Shown here: piece by piece, positions 1 to 11,352 of the stretch
How the letters are laid out: the number at the start of each line of letters is the position of its first letter
Numbering within the stretch: position 1 is the first letter of the stretch
Assembly (NCBI GenBank): GCA_947311845.1
Contig: CAMZMU010000027.1
Span: forward strand, 74,222,860-74,286,859
Reading direction: 5' to 3'
DNA from: Poa pratensis
Taxonomy: Eukaryota; Streptophyta; Magnoliopsida; Poales; Poaceae
DNA: 64,000 nucleotides
The notes under the pieces: model-generated
Databases searched by the model: none
The model's input: only the letters and a program-made list of their open reading frames with translations
What the model was told of the DNA's origin: nothing
Translations under genes and position numbers: made by a program

Positions 1-648
1 GTGACAATAACTGGGATAGTCGGAGGGGATGGTTTAGATATGAGGATCACATGTTTTCACTAAGTGCTAATGCTTTGCTCCGGTGCTCTATTAAAAGGAG
101 TACCTTAATTACCAGTAGATTCCCTTGAGGCCCCGCTGCAAACGGGCTGGTAGGACAAAAGATGTTGTGCAAGATTCTCATTGCGAGCACGTATGACTAT
201 ATATGGAAAACATGCCTACGTATGATTAATAAACTAGATGTTCTGTCTTAATGCTATAATAATTCTATCAATTGCCCAGCTGTAATTTGTTCACCCAACA
301 CTTGTTATTGGAGAGTTACCACTAGTGTAGATAGCTGGGAACCCCGGTCCATCTTTCATCATCAAATATTCACTCGGTCCTATATGCCATTGGAAGTAGT
401 ATCAACTATTTTCTGGTGCCATCGCCTCTGTGTTACTGCTACTGCTGTTGTGTTACTGTTACTATTTCTCTCATATTACTGCTGCTTTCACATCACCCCT
501 GTTACTAGTGCTTTTCCAGGTGCAGCTGAATTGACAACTCGGCTGTTAAGGCTTATAAGTATTCTTTGTCTCCCTTGTGTCGAATCAATAAATTTGGGTA
601 TTACTTCACTCGAAGACTGTTGCGATCCCCTATACTTGTGGGTTATCA
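1..648 (+). mobile_element. 3' part of a Gypsy-type LTR (probably solo)
   Basis: The segment ends at 648 with CTTGTGGGTTATCA, an LTR end common in Triticeae Gypsy elements, and no primer binding site follows. It shares several blocks with the reverse complement of 20595-21264, such as GAGTACCTTAATTACCAG followed by CCTTGAGGCCCCGCTG, and the last 100 bases. A 130-residue frame over 384-776 has a counterpart in that other copy, but the match follows the LTR and I do not regard it as a gene. The LTR start lies outside the window. Whether it is a solo or a 3' LTR cannot be decided here. Confidence 0.7.
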
Positions 649-1046
649 ATGATGGGTGTGCATGTCGTGTCCAATTTAGACTCGATCAGTTGGAGACTAT
701 GCAAAGACGTGACAGCCTCAGACTCGGTTTCCGTGTCAGGCAAGGAAAAGAAAAGGGCCGGTGCCTAGTGTATTAAAAGGCGAGGCGACGGAGGCAAGGC
801 AGCACACAGAAAATCGATCTGCAAGTTCAGGAGAAGGTGGAGCTGGACCTACGTTACGATAAAGAAGTTCCACGGCTTCTGGAGGGCGGACAGTGCGGGC
901 TGAGGTTTCTTGATAGATCGTGACAAATCTTTTCGGCGAAAACATCGGATAGTGATACGGTGGCAGTTCATCAAAGAGGCGTTGACGATCAGGCAAGCCA
1001 AGACATCGGAGGTTGATCAGAAGTTGTTCTTTACCAGTCAGCGGTC

Positions 1047-1916
1047 ATGGCACCGACTAACAAGTTTGAAGTGCAAAAGTTCGAAGGGACTGGAAACTTC
1101 GCGCTATGGCAGACAAGGGTGAAGGATTTGTTGGCGCAACAGGGATGCTTGAAGGCGTTGCGGGATGTCAAGCCAGCTAAGATGGACAATGATGACTGGG
1201 AGGAGTTGCAGATGCAAGCAGCCGGGATCATACGGTTGTGTCTTTCAGACCAGGTCATGTATCATGTGATGGATGAGAATGTGCCGAAGAAGATTTGGGA
1301 GAAGCTGGAGAGTCAGTTTATGTCCAAGACTGCGACGACCAAGGTGTATTTGAAGCAAAAGTTATATAAGCTGTCAATGCAGGAGGGGTCGGATCTTGTG
1401 GAGCACATGAATGCCTTTAATCAGATTGTCACGGATCTAGCACGGCTAAGTGTGAAGGTTGACGATGAGGATAGGGCAATTCTTCTTCTTTGTTCGTTGT
1501 CACCGTCCTATGAGCATTTGATCACGACTTTGACGTACGGCAAGGAGACTGTCGAGCTTGAGGATATCACTGCGGCCTTATTATCCTATGATATGAGGAA
1601 GAAGAAGGTCACGGAGGAAGTCGCTCATGGCGTTGGTTTGCTGGTCAAGGGTGAGCTAGGCGGGAAAGGACATGAGGCGGGTAAGAAAAAGAAGAAGGTG
1701 CAATGTTACAAGTGTAAGCAGTGGGGACATTATAAAAGGGACTGTCCAGTTCTCAATGGTGGGTCAAGTGCTAACGTTGTAACTCATAGTGGTGACTTGG
1801 ATGGCGATGTTCTCTTAGTTGCAGGTGGAGTCATGAAGGATGAGGTTACAGGAGTAGCAGCTGTGTTCCACGGAGGCAACGAGTTTGAGGAAGACTCGTC
1901 GGGTAGCGAACTATAA
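1047..1916 (+). CDS. Copia-type Gag with CCHC zinc knuckle
   Basis: The 289-residue open frame has the fold pattern of plant Ty1/Copia Gag (UBN2/gag-pre family). It begins with a segment starting around FEGTGNFALWQTRVKDLL, where the spaced tryptophans are typical, and has a central helical region. A lysine-rich linker precedes a CX2CX4HX4C knuckle (C220, C223, H228, C233). In the family it forms the virus-like particle and binds element RNA. The acidic C-terminus ends with a stop instead of running into protease, which is unusual for Copia, where gag and pol are normally one frame. The start is the ATG at 1047, which has no frame conflict. The frame is intact, so a capsid-like protein could still be made if it is transcribed. 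Confidence 0.85.
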   Translation: MAPTNKFEVQKFEGTGNFALWQTRVKDLLAQQGCLKALRDVKPAKMDNDDWEELQMQAAGIIRLCLSDQVMYHVMDENVPKKIWEKLESQFMSKTATTKVYLKQKLYKLSMQEGSDLVEHMNAFNQIVTDLARLSVKVDDEDRAILLLCSLSPSYEHLITTLTYGKETVELEDITAALLSYDMRKKKVTEEVAHGVGLLVKGELGGKGHEAGKKKKKVQCYKCKQWGHYKRDCPVLNGGSSANVVTHSGDLDGDVLLVAGGVMKDEVTGVAAVFHGGNEFEEDSSGSEL

Positions 1917-2006
1917 GCTACGAAGACGACAACCCAAGTCCGGAGTACATGAAGTTTTGACGCTTGGACAAGACTCAAGTGGTGGAGAATATTCGCCAAG
2001 GTGGAG

Positions 2007-2436
2007 TGTTGTTTTTGGTGTGTCGAATATTATGTACGAGTAGGGTTACATGGACTTGGTGTTGTAGTAGATGTGGATAGGGTACGTGTAGTGTTCTAGT
2101 CAAACACGTTGTATCCTAGGGCCTCCCATATAATGAGGAGGCACCACATGTTGTAACCCATGACGACGACTAGATAGCAATTGGCACGCAGGGGGAGCCG
2201 ACGACTTGTGCCGGAGCCTAGGGCGGCCGGTGTTGCGGTATCTTGGGGAGGAGCGCCCGTAGTCATGCCCCGCAGATGTAGGCGAGTTCGCCGAACTGCG
2301 TTACCAAACATCGTGCCTCGGTGTCGTTTGATCTTGCATGACGCCATTATCGTAACATCCTGCTCTTTCCATCTGTTGCAATATCTTGTATCTTTCCTTG
2401 ATGTTAGCGTTTATCCCCTTACTATTTTGGGCAACA
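2007..2436 (+). repeat. 3' LTR of the Copia relic
   Basis: The 430-bp segment starts TGTTG and ends CAACA, the short inverted termini typical of Copia LTRs. It directly follows a purine tract. No partner LTR was seen upstream, so the boundary rests on the termini and the tract only. Confidence 0.55.
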
Positions 2437-4695
2437 ATTCCTAGTTCCAATGCTTAGACTAATGATCAAATCATGTATTGGCATAACTAGAATGGATGAG
2501 ACTCTTCTGGAGATGACATACATTCTTGATTAGACTATTAACAAACACCTACTCGAGATGATGTGCCCCAAAAGCACAAAACTATCCATCTCATAGCTCC
2601 CAACTAGGCTGACCTCCTTTCTTTTGTTCTGTCCCCTGGTGATGCCGTTAATTGGTTAAACGGCCTCTTGCATTAGTAAAATATACTCTGCTGGAAGTTC
2701 GTGGTTCAGAGACCAAACACGTGGACTTGTGTCGTGGAAATATGCCGAATACAGTACTTGGCCTCTTTCCGTTTGAATCTTTTTTTGGCATCCTGACATG
2801 CTGTTAGTAGTTTACTAGGGCATAATGCACATCTCTAGGCACTCTTGGAACTTTAAGTTTTCATTATAAAATCTCTCTCACACCAATGGATCGAGATGCA
2901 GGGTGAGGAAGATGACAGAGGTTGCAAAAGGAGACGCTTGTGCTTTCGCTTGGCTTAGCTCCCCGCTAACCATGCTTTCCTAGAGAGCTTAATTAAAAAA
3001 GTACTACCTGTCAGGCTACAAGTTCCAACTCCCAAAAGACACATGATTTTTGCCATAAGACTGGAACTTGAAAGAATTTTGAATGTGAAATGCAACACTC
3101 AAACTCACTGTATTGCCGCAAGAAGAAGTTCTTACAGTTACAGAGTGTAAGCTCTTTGCCAAAATATTACAGAGAGTACCCAATAGGATGAGACGCGAGA
3201 ATGTAAGACAGGAAATATCAGACATCAGATCAACCTGACGACTGGACAGATGAGTGATGAAGTGATCTGAGAAAGGCTCCTGGTAATCGAGACGTTTACT
3301 GATATCCAACCATCAGTGGTAGCTGCTAGGTATAGGTTATACTGGAGCAGGAGCTGGAGGTCGATGTGGACGGATCATCTTATCATGGACGGTGGAGACG
3401 AGCTCACGTCGAATAAAAGAAAACAATTTTCACTCTGAAACAGACCTTCATCTGCCCAACTTTTCTAGATCAACCATTCATATCAACAATTATCATGTTG
3501 AATAACTCGGCCCCCAAAACTTGGCAAAAAAATTCAAGATTGCTACATGCCGAACGTAACCTTAATTAGCACAAAGAAGCCAACCAGGGTACACATGGAA
3601 CAGGTGATTTAGATGTGCATCAGTGTCGTATGTATGTAATCAACAGCAAACTGAATGGGGATTGGGTCGTCGATCTAGGCTCTCCTCTTCTGGATTTGCT
3701 GCCTGTGGCTGTCCTTTTCTTGGGGATTTTGTCTCAATGAAGCAGGGTGTGAGACCAATAATGCACCATGGTTCCTTTTGGTTTCGATTCCCCTTTCTCC
3801 AGAAAACAAAAACGCTACTGTACATAAGAATAAAAACTTTGTTAATTGATAACCTTTGTATTCTACAGAGAATTGATTTGTCGTCGTATTGACATATGCA
3901 CATGCCAATGATACTATTTATATGCTTACAAAACAGGAATGTTAGATAATTCTCTGAGCTTGTTATCCAGAGACCAGTAAAAAATCCCATATGGATGTTT
4001 GGCAGTTGGAGATAGTTTGTGGTCCTGGCCTCCTGTGTAAAACAAACCGTTTGTGGTCCTGGCTTGTCAACAGTCCTATTCTATTTCAGCTCACATCCAA
4101 GAAAAAAAATCTCTACCTTTTCTACTCAGAAATGTGTGAGCTTTTTAATTATCTCCATCAATCATGTAAACTTGCCCTATTTAGGTTAATTCCTTGGTTT
4201 GAGGTATTAAATCATAAGCCAAGCCACAAGCCCACAACACTGTTTAACTTTAATTACTCCATTCTTGGACCAAGGACAGCTCCTCTATGCATGCATGTGT
4301 GGTGACATTTGGAACTTGGAAAGGGAAGCTCTCCCATACATTAGTCACAGTACCACAAATACTGTTCCCACCTTTTCTAAGCATCAAGGGATTTGACTAA
4401 ACCAATGCCTGCTTTTGTAAGTATATACCCTCTTTTTATTTGGTTTTCCATTTTTATCAATGTGGGGTTGCCAATGGTGGAACCATCCTTATCATCTCGT
4501 TGAAAGACGCATGACCGAGGGAATTGAATTGTCAGGAGCAAGAAAGAATGGAGTTTGACAAGTTAAATTTAGGCTGAAAGATCATAGTAAGCAGAACTTA
4601 ATTCAAGAAATGTATATGGAGACCCTGATGTTAAGTATCGAGCGAGCAACCTAGCAAGGACTAAGCTCACAACATACCTGCTAGGGGAGCAAATT
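2437..4695. other. Intergenic, no gene recognised
   Basis: AT-rich sequence with short open frames on both strands. None shows a known domain, and none has splice-site context that would suggest exons. I see no terminal repeats. Confidence 0.6.
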
Positions 4696-4708
4696 ACAAC
4701 CGGGAGAC

Positions 4709-5072
4709 TTTAGTAAAAGGCGAAAGAATAGTTCGCTTTGTGCGCACCACGCAGCTTCTACCGGCAAAATCAAGAAGGTGAAAAAGGCTCTTAGGAGCAT
4801 ATGTAAGAAGGGTGGCGCCATTGGTAAGGCGCCCGCGACTGCTTAATGGCAGCTGCGTGGTCCTAGGGTAGTCGTCTGCTGCGGTTGCTTTGCTTGTGTG
4901 GGGTTGTCGCTTCGTGAGTTGCTGGTTTTAGGTGTTGCCCTTTGTGGTTGTGTTGCCTCATGTTGTTGGAGTTTGTTGTATGGTTTTCGCCCGGCGCTCC
5001 ACTAATAAACCGGGCACCTCCTTCTTAATAAATGGTTGGGGCAAAGCTTTTGTCCCACAGTTCAAAAAAAAT
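4709..5072 (+). mobile_element. Retroposed 3' fragment, LINE-like
   Basis: A 364-bp insertion ends in a short A run and is flanked by imperfect 13-bp target duplications: ACAACCGGGAGAC at 4696-4708 and ACAATCGGGAGAC at 5073-5085. The tail with repeated AATAAA-like strings before the A run resembles plant LINE 3' ends. No coding remnant is recognisable. Confidence 0.65.
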
Positions 5073-5085
5073 ACAATCGGGAGAC

Positions 5086-6840
5086 ACGACCATGAAAATT
5101 GGATTCACCGTAACATGTGCTTTTGTAAGAGCATGTATAATAGGGTGACACACGTTAACCTCTTTTTTATAGTAGCGGATTTTACTTAGTTGGAAGAGAG
5201 GAAATGAAGGAAGAGAATGTTTTCTCCTTTAGCGAAGGGATAATTTCTTGGGAATTAAGGAAATAAAGGTATGAAAACAATGATTATATTGAGCAAATGT
5301 AGCAGAAAATTAAGGTCGGTACATCGCTGCCAACATGACGCTCCAACAAACAAAAAGATGTCTGAGAGGGAATACATGTACATATACGAAAGAGGAAGTA
5401 GGTGGATTTGGGCCTCTCCAACACTAGAAGATCAAAGGAACTCACCGCGACTAGTGCAAACCCATTGATTAGTGCCATTTACAAAAACCAAAATCACTAG
5501 CTGGTATGAAAATAGTCTCGCATCACGGCAAGCAAGGTTCCAACACTAGTCAAGATCTCCAGGGTGTCGTAAGGAGTGAACGCCACGTAGAATGATGAAA
5601 TTGCCTTATTTGATGAAAATAAATATGAGGATTCACCCAAAGAACCAATGACTGCTACGGTCGAAGAGGCACTAGGGCTCCATGATGATGCCTACGTACC
5701 AATTACCAAGAAGGAACACCTTCCGAGAGGATCGAGGTAGGCTTCGTCCGGGATCATGGCAACAACAGGTAAAGATTTTCTTTTACCAACGACCACCATT
5801 ACCGATACCCACAAGTGCAATGGGTCGTGGTAGTCTTCGTTCAGAAGCATTCATCAAAATTTATTTTCAAGACAACATAGAGACATCAACATAATTTTAT
5901 AGTGGTTGTAGTTGCAAAAAATAAAGTAGTTTCCCATTGTTAACCAAATAATAAGTATTTGAAGAGCTAATGGTATATAGAGAAGACATGAGAATGGAAA
6001 TTGGGGCGTCAAATAAGATTGCATGATGTATTATCAAGTCGCAAGAAATGGAAAAGAATGATAGTGTTATCTAATGCTCCTGCACCTATTATCGTATTAG
6101 GCCTGCACGTCACCGTCATCATAACCATAATAGACATTGGTGCCTTTGCTACTAAGTACAAGAGTTTCAGTGGATGACATGGTAGTACTGGCAGACCTAA
6201 AATTGTACTAAAGGGTATGCCATAACAAAAACTTAACAAGTGATTTGATAAAAACCTATTTGTGGCATCAAAGACATATCTTGAACCAAAAACTTCCCAT
6301 GCATTCAGGCAAATTTATTTTACGAAACAACTTGTTTGGAATAATGTAGGTTAACAAAGAACATAATTTACCATCACAACACAGCCATGTTTAAATGTTT
6401 GCAAAATAATAGAGAAGTTATGTATTTATAATTTTGTAGCACTTTAAAAAAATTATATCCCCGTTTGTGGAAAGAACTGGGACTTCGTATATATATTTTT
6501 ATTCCTCGAAGTAATATATATTAACTTGATGGTCCTGTTTTTGTTTCAAGGAATGCACTTCTCTCCAAGTATTATCAAATGACCAATTATTTTTGCCAAG
6601 ATGAACCTCCAAAATTACTTGGACCTGCAGTCTTGTGAGTTGTGATGATTGCCTGGTACGATGGGTAAACAATTCGACGATGCTATGTTTGACGTTTGTC
6701 CGATCGAGCACGCATGGAGGCAGATTTTCCATGCGGAAAAGGTCCGAGCCCACCCATAGTGGAACAGATCCACCGGTCAATAAACCGTGCATGCAAGAAA
6801 GTGTGACGAAATTAATAAATCATCATGCATGGATAAACGA
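5086..6840. other. Intergenic, no gene recognised
   Basis: AT-rich sequence. The string TAAGAGCATGTATAATAGGG near 5128 resembles the start of a Tourist-type MITE, but no matching right end was found. Short open frames here have no recognisable product. Confidence 0.55.
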
Positions 6841-6841
6841 T

Positions 6842-6842
6842 T

Positions 6843-6898
<56 letters not shown>
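6842..6898 (+). repeat. (TTG)n microsatellite
   Basis: About 19 perfect TTG units without interruption. It produces an open frame with a polyvaline run (around 6635-6940), which I treat as spurious. Confidence 0.97.
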
Positions 6899-7088
6899 AG
6901 TTTTCCCCCAAAATACAAAATAAACGTCAATTCATTTTGAAAGATGCTTCATAAATTAGAGAGTCGTACTCCCTTCGTTCCACAATATAAGATGTTAGGC
7001 TTTTTCCATTGTCACATGTATAGACATATATTTAGACACGGTATAGTGTATACGTCTACTCATTTTAGTTCAAATTTAAACAACATGT

Positions 7089-7674
7089 CCCTCGCGCGTC
7101 AAATTCTTCGGGTGGCTCCTCTCTCGTGGAAAGATTCAAACTCGGGACATGCTTCTAAAGAAAACCATCCTCGAGCTGGCTGACAGCGGCTGCCCCCTGT
7201 GCCCTGCGGTGCTTGAAACGGCGAACCACTTGATGTTTGTGTGCCCCTTTGCCGTCCATTTTTGTGCCACAGTTGGCTGCGACTTCACCGCCACGTCGCG
7301 GGTTGAAGACATGATCGCCGCCTCCTGGTGCGGAGACCTCGATCGCCGCTCGTCCTCGACCTTTCTCCTGCTGTGCTGCTGGCAGTTGTGGAAACACCGC
7401 AATGGTGTGGTGTTCAACCACGAGGCTCCATCGCTCCAGATGCTTCTGCGCCGCTGCCGCGAAGACGCAGCGCTCTGGCGCATGCGCCTCCCTGCCGCCT
7501 CCCGTGTCGATGCAGACGCTTGGCTTGCCCGCCTCACGGCTAGCTAGCTCTCCCTCTCTCCTCATGTACGCTTCGGCGCTCTCTCCCCTGTAAAAAGAAC
7601 TTGCTGCCTCTTGAGGTCTCATATATATGAAAATTCAGGTGGGGATTAATCCCCGGTGAAACTTCAAAAAAAAA
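7089..7674 (+). mobile_element. 5'-truncated LINE inserted in the MITE
   Basis: The insert is flanked by ACATGT (7083-7088 and 7675-7680; AACATGT if one more base is allowed) and ends in an A run. Its coding part is the C-terminal zinc-finger tail of a plant LINE reverse transcriptase. The high GC content contrasts with the AT-rich MITE around it. Confidence 0.8.
7149..7547 (+). pseudogene. LINE reverse transcriptase C-terminus (zf-RVT)
   Basis: The frame encodes a CX2CX8HX4C motif (CPLC, then H and C) followed by a tryptophan-containing WQLWKHRNG motif. This combination marks the zinc-binding tail found after the reverse transcriptase domain in plant LINEs. The polymerase catalytic domain is absent because the element is 5'-truncated. 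The first methionine is internal to the original protein, so the frame is a remnant and not a gene start. It ends with a normal stop close to the 3' tail. Confidence 0.8.
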
Positions 7675-7801
7675 ACATGTGAAAGAACTAAAACATGGAA
7701 GGAGGGAGTAGTAGTAGCAGCATAGTGTCTTGTTTTTTTAAGACATTATTATAGTAAGAAAATGTACTATAAATGAAGGAAAAAATCAAGAGCCAAATGA
7801 C

Positions 7802-8850
7802 TCTCAGTACTCTCCTTTCCCCTCCCCTCCCGTGCTACTGTTTGAGAGAGGTGAAAGCCGAGTTCCGCTCCCCGCCGACGGCCGATTCGTGGGTCTCCTC
7901 CCTCTCTGGCCGCCGTTGCGGCGGTGGGAGAGTGGGGAGACCCCGGATCTGTGCCTGAGGCATGTTTATAGTAGAGTAGGGTCTCTGGGCGGCGCTGGAG
8001 AGGTGGTGCTTGCGGCGGCGCTCTGGAATAAAGGGTCGGGGTTCGATCTCCGCCTCGGCGGCGCTCTGCGGGGCGGCGTCGGCGAGCTCCCGGCGTGGTG
8101 TCCTCCCGGATCTGCGGATCTGTGGAGGCTAGGTCTTCGGGCGGTCGTCGTGACGAAGGTGACGGCCGGCTTCCGAAGTTTTGTCCCTCGCCCCCACCTT
8201 CGTCTCGGCGTGGATCCTCCTGGCCACGTCGTGGGGGTGCTGGGGTGGTGCGGCGAGGAGCTGGTGCCTGGCGCTGGCTGCCTCCTCCGCCCGTACAGGA
8301 GAAGGTTTCTGGGATCTTCGAGGTGGCCGCTGGGTGTTGGCGTGGTGTTCTGGCCTCTTCTGCCGGCCGTGGTGGCGTGGGGACGAGGGCTTCAGGCTTC
8401 ATGCTCTGCTTCGACAAGGTTTGCTTCTCGTTTTTCTCCGGCCGGCCGTGGTGGCGAGGAGAGAAGGCGTGATCAAGTTCTGCAAGTGGCGGCGACTTCG
8501 GCGAGCTGTGTTCGAGCTCAGTGCAGGGTTCTTCGGAAGAGAGGTGGCTGCGGGGAGGTGGCGCCATGGCCGTGCGCGTTAAGCGTTCTTCAGTCCCGTC
8601 GCTTGCGGCGGGCGGCATATGCGACTGTCTACATGAGTGAGGTGGTGCTCCCGTTCCCGGGTTTCGCGGCGGCCTGGCGTCTCCCTCTCCGGCGATGTTC
8701 GGCGATGGAGGTTGTCCTCAGGCGATGCGGAGGTTCAGCGGCTTCCTCGTGTGCTGCTGTTGCGCTGGGTGTCGAAGGCTTGTACGTCTGCGTTTTCCTG
8801 TTCTTTCTTTGTAATCTTTGGTGAATTCGCAGTGTAGATCCTTTAAAAAA
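7802..8850 (+). mobile_element. GC-rich retroposon of about 1.05 kb, unclassified
   Basis: The insert ends in an A run and is flanked by near-identical long target duplications: AATCAAGAGCCAAATGAC at 7784-7801 and AATCAGGAGCCAATGAC at 8851-8867. It is very GC-rich, which keeps frames open on both strands (for example 7832-8824 plus and 7767-8618 minus). These frames are low-complexity and show no domain. It may be a LINE with a large internal deletion, a LINE 5' region, or a processed copy of an unknown transcript. Confidence 0.7.
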
Positions 8851-8867
8851 AATCAGGAGCCAATGAC

Positions 8868-11138
8868 AGTCCGACATGTCGACCCACATCACGTCGCACG
8901 CACTGGTGAGCGCTGTAATTACGGGCGTCCCCCCTGACCGGCTCTTGGCTCGTGGAGTCGGGACCCACCCACAGTGCGCACCAGCCCACGTGTGGGTGAT
9001 GGGCCCGGAGGTGTAAGAGTGGCTGTTGAGGCAAATGTGAGCAAAGGGAAAGGGCATCAACTGTTGTTGTGTGCTGTTCCCGGAAAGAAGCAACGAAGCT
9101 GCTCGCACAGTCCACTGGCTGCCCATGTTTCTCGACCACGGCCACACTCCATCTTTGCTACTTGGTCGTCTAGTAGTTCGGTATTTGCATGCCAGTCCCA
9201 TTCGCATCATTAGTTCATACATCATCTGTGCAATTTGGAAAAAAACATCATCAAATTCTTCCTTTACTTCATCTCTTATTTTTAAATAATTAGGAAAGTT
9301 CTTGTGTATCTATAGTGCAAACATAATAATTCTTTTTTTAAAGGCCCCTCTTCGATTCCCCGCAAAAAGAAGTCCCTCTTCAGTCTACTCGCAAAATTGG
9401 GGGCTTGCAAAGGTAAACCACCGTATCAATGTTCTAAGTAGTTTACAATCACGACAGAGTTTTAAATGGCGTCACATCCAAATCCTAAAAATTTCCCGAT
9501 TCATGTATTTCAACAATCTCTCAAGTCGCAAACACCTTGACATGCGCCGACTGCAAGTGCTCAATTTCGTGATGCAGCTCAACAACATTTGCAACACACT
9601 TACACACAGTAGCGCATAACAATACACTTATGGCACACATTTAGGCGTCATCACTGATAGATGGTGTGCTCGTTAGCAGTTTAGTGGAGTTATTATATAA
9701 AAGTTGGCAGACACAAAATTCGGTTTAACTGATTTACAAGAACAGACAAAAAGGTTCAAGCTTGCTGTCAAACCCAACCCATAGGATTCGGTTGACGACA
9801 CAACCATCCAGCCTAGATACTAATGCAAGAGCTTCTTCTACACTATCCTGAAGGAACTCCTAGTACTTGTCACGGCGACGTGGAGGGGGGTCCTTGTCAC
9901 TAGATCCTTTATGGAGGACATTCTGGTAACAAAAATTGGGCTTATTGTCGACTGAATTGAGCACTGATCAAAAAGCAGGTGTGTGGTGAGATATATCCTA
10001 CTAACAAGCATAAGTTTCTGGTACCATCAATTTAGTTTTGTCCGTTAATGATGTAAATTCAATACTTTCGGGCTTAAATTTAGCTTTGGCTAGGGATGGA
10101 CATTTGGTCAAAGCTTAGCCCCTTTAAGCCGCCAGTAGTGTTGGTATGATTTCCACCGCTAGTTCGGTTGGTAGTGTGATGTTCATTATGAACGGTTTTG
10201 TAGTAGTGACACTGGTGTCACCGACATGGTCTTATTTGAGGTGGTCCTTTGACAAGGTCGGTATCTCAACTCGTCATGGTGCAGGATGTTGTTCCCTTGA
10301 GGTTGTGGCTAGCGAGGGTTTCATTTTAACTTTGTCTAGCTAATTCCCCTAGGTAGTCTTTTCTTCTCTCGAAAGGTGCTCAACTAGAATCGACGACAAT
10401 GGAGCTAGCCAAGGCCAACAATTCTTGATTACCTATTTGTGTTTCTCTTTTGTGTAGAGCTCTATTTTTACCATGTCTCTCTATCTTTCTTGCAACTTTT
10501 GTGTTTCTATTTTTCGCTTATGCGCTACACATGTAATATATTTCTCCCTGCCCTTATAATCTCTTACCTTTGAAATTGCATTATTTTGACATAAATTTTG
10601 AGTATAGTGAAGCTCCTTTATCGAAAATATGAAAGTTGATAACCCAAGGATGCCCTTGCATATTTTTACTGCCGTGTGCATTTTTACAGGCCTTTTTGGC
10701 TACCCTGAACCAAAAAAATCTCACTCAAGCCTCAGTAAGGGCATCCTTCGAATTCCAACCTCCAACATGGACACACATGCAAACAGCCACCCGTCATCGA
10801 CTGCCCCCTCTCTCTCGCAACACAAAAAGTCCATAGAAAACATTTCCTTCTCCGCAGAAAAAAAAACTCGGAAACTTTACCAATCATGGATTGCTCCAAG
10901 CTAGCTATTCATGCCCTTTTCCCAATCTCGCAGCTTCTATCGCTCTGACGCCTCTTCCTTCCATTCCATCCTCCCAAAGCCCGCCCCCCATGTCTCCCGC
11001 CGAGATCACGACCACCACCCTGCTCCTCCTCTGCTGCAGCAGTAACATAGGCTGCAGCGCACACGGCTGCTGAATTCCCCATAACTTCTCTCTTGCCTTT
11101 TTCTCCATCTTCTTCCTCAAGTTCTTCTTCTTGGAAGA
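8868..11138. other. Upstream region of the KNOX gene, no gene recognised
   Basis: No coding feature is supported. The part after about 10640 becomes pyrimidine-rich and GC-richer as it approaches the KNOX gene and probably contains its promoter. Remnants that look like degraded retroposons occur around 10080-10620, but I found no target duplication. Confidence 0.5.
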
Positions 11139-11145
11139 TATATAA
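11139..11145 (+). promoter_or_regulatory. Candidate TATA box of the KNOX gene
   Basis: TATATAA lies 208 bases upstream of the KNOX ATG, after a CT-rich stretch. Transcription would start near 11170. The leader would then contain two tiny upstream ORFs (ATGs near 11199 and 11207). This is a positional guess. Confidence 0.4.
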
Positions 11146-11352
11146 TACCGTACGTACCTCTCCCCCCTCCAGAATCAGCTAGTTGTATCAGTATATTATG
11201 CGTACATGAAGATGAGATGGGTATGGAGGCTGGCAGATTGCTAGCTAGCTGTGCTGTCGACTGAGACGGTGAGTAGTAGTAGTAGGTGAGCAGTGAGCTA
11301 GCTGCAGCTCGAGCACCAGCAGCGAGCCAGCGATCGAGGAGATCGCCGAAGT

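Larger units (their letters stand above)
780..2436 (+). mobile_element. Copia-type relic with gag only
   Basis: A gag gene at 1047-1916 is followed 90 bases later by a polypurine tract (GCCAAGGTGGAG, 1995-2006) and an LTR at 2007-2436. No protease, integrase, reverse transcriptase or RNase H reading frame is present between gag and the LTR. No 5' copy of the LTR and no primer binding site can be found upstream, so the left boundary given is approximate. This is either a 5'-truncated internal-deletion derivative or a gag-only (TR-GAG-like) element that lost its 5' LTR. Confidence 0.65.
6969..7708. mobile_element. Stowaway-type MITE, interrupted
   Basis: The left end CTCCCTTCGTTCC (after TA at 6967-6968) pairs with the right end GGAAGGAGGGAG (before TA at 7709-7710). 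Inverted termini of this sequence with TA target sites are diagnostic for Stowaway. The element is split at 7088/7675 by a LINE fragment. Without it the MITE would be about 150 bp. Confidence 0.8.

Noticed and set aside
384..776. A 130-codon frame with a hydrophobic N-terminus, matched at 20595-20886 on the other strand.
   Set aside because: The match is explained by shared LTR sequence; the frame runs over the LTR end and the copies differ by indel-rich stretches.
6635..6940. A plus-strand frame with a polyvaline run.
   Set aside because: It is produced by the (TTG)n microsatellite.
7767..8824. Long open frames on both strands (330 codons plus, 283 codons minus).
   Set aside because: The DNA is highly GC-rich, which removes stop codons in all frames. 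The proteins are low-complexity and contain no domain.
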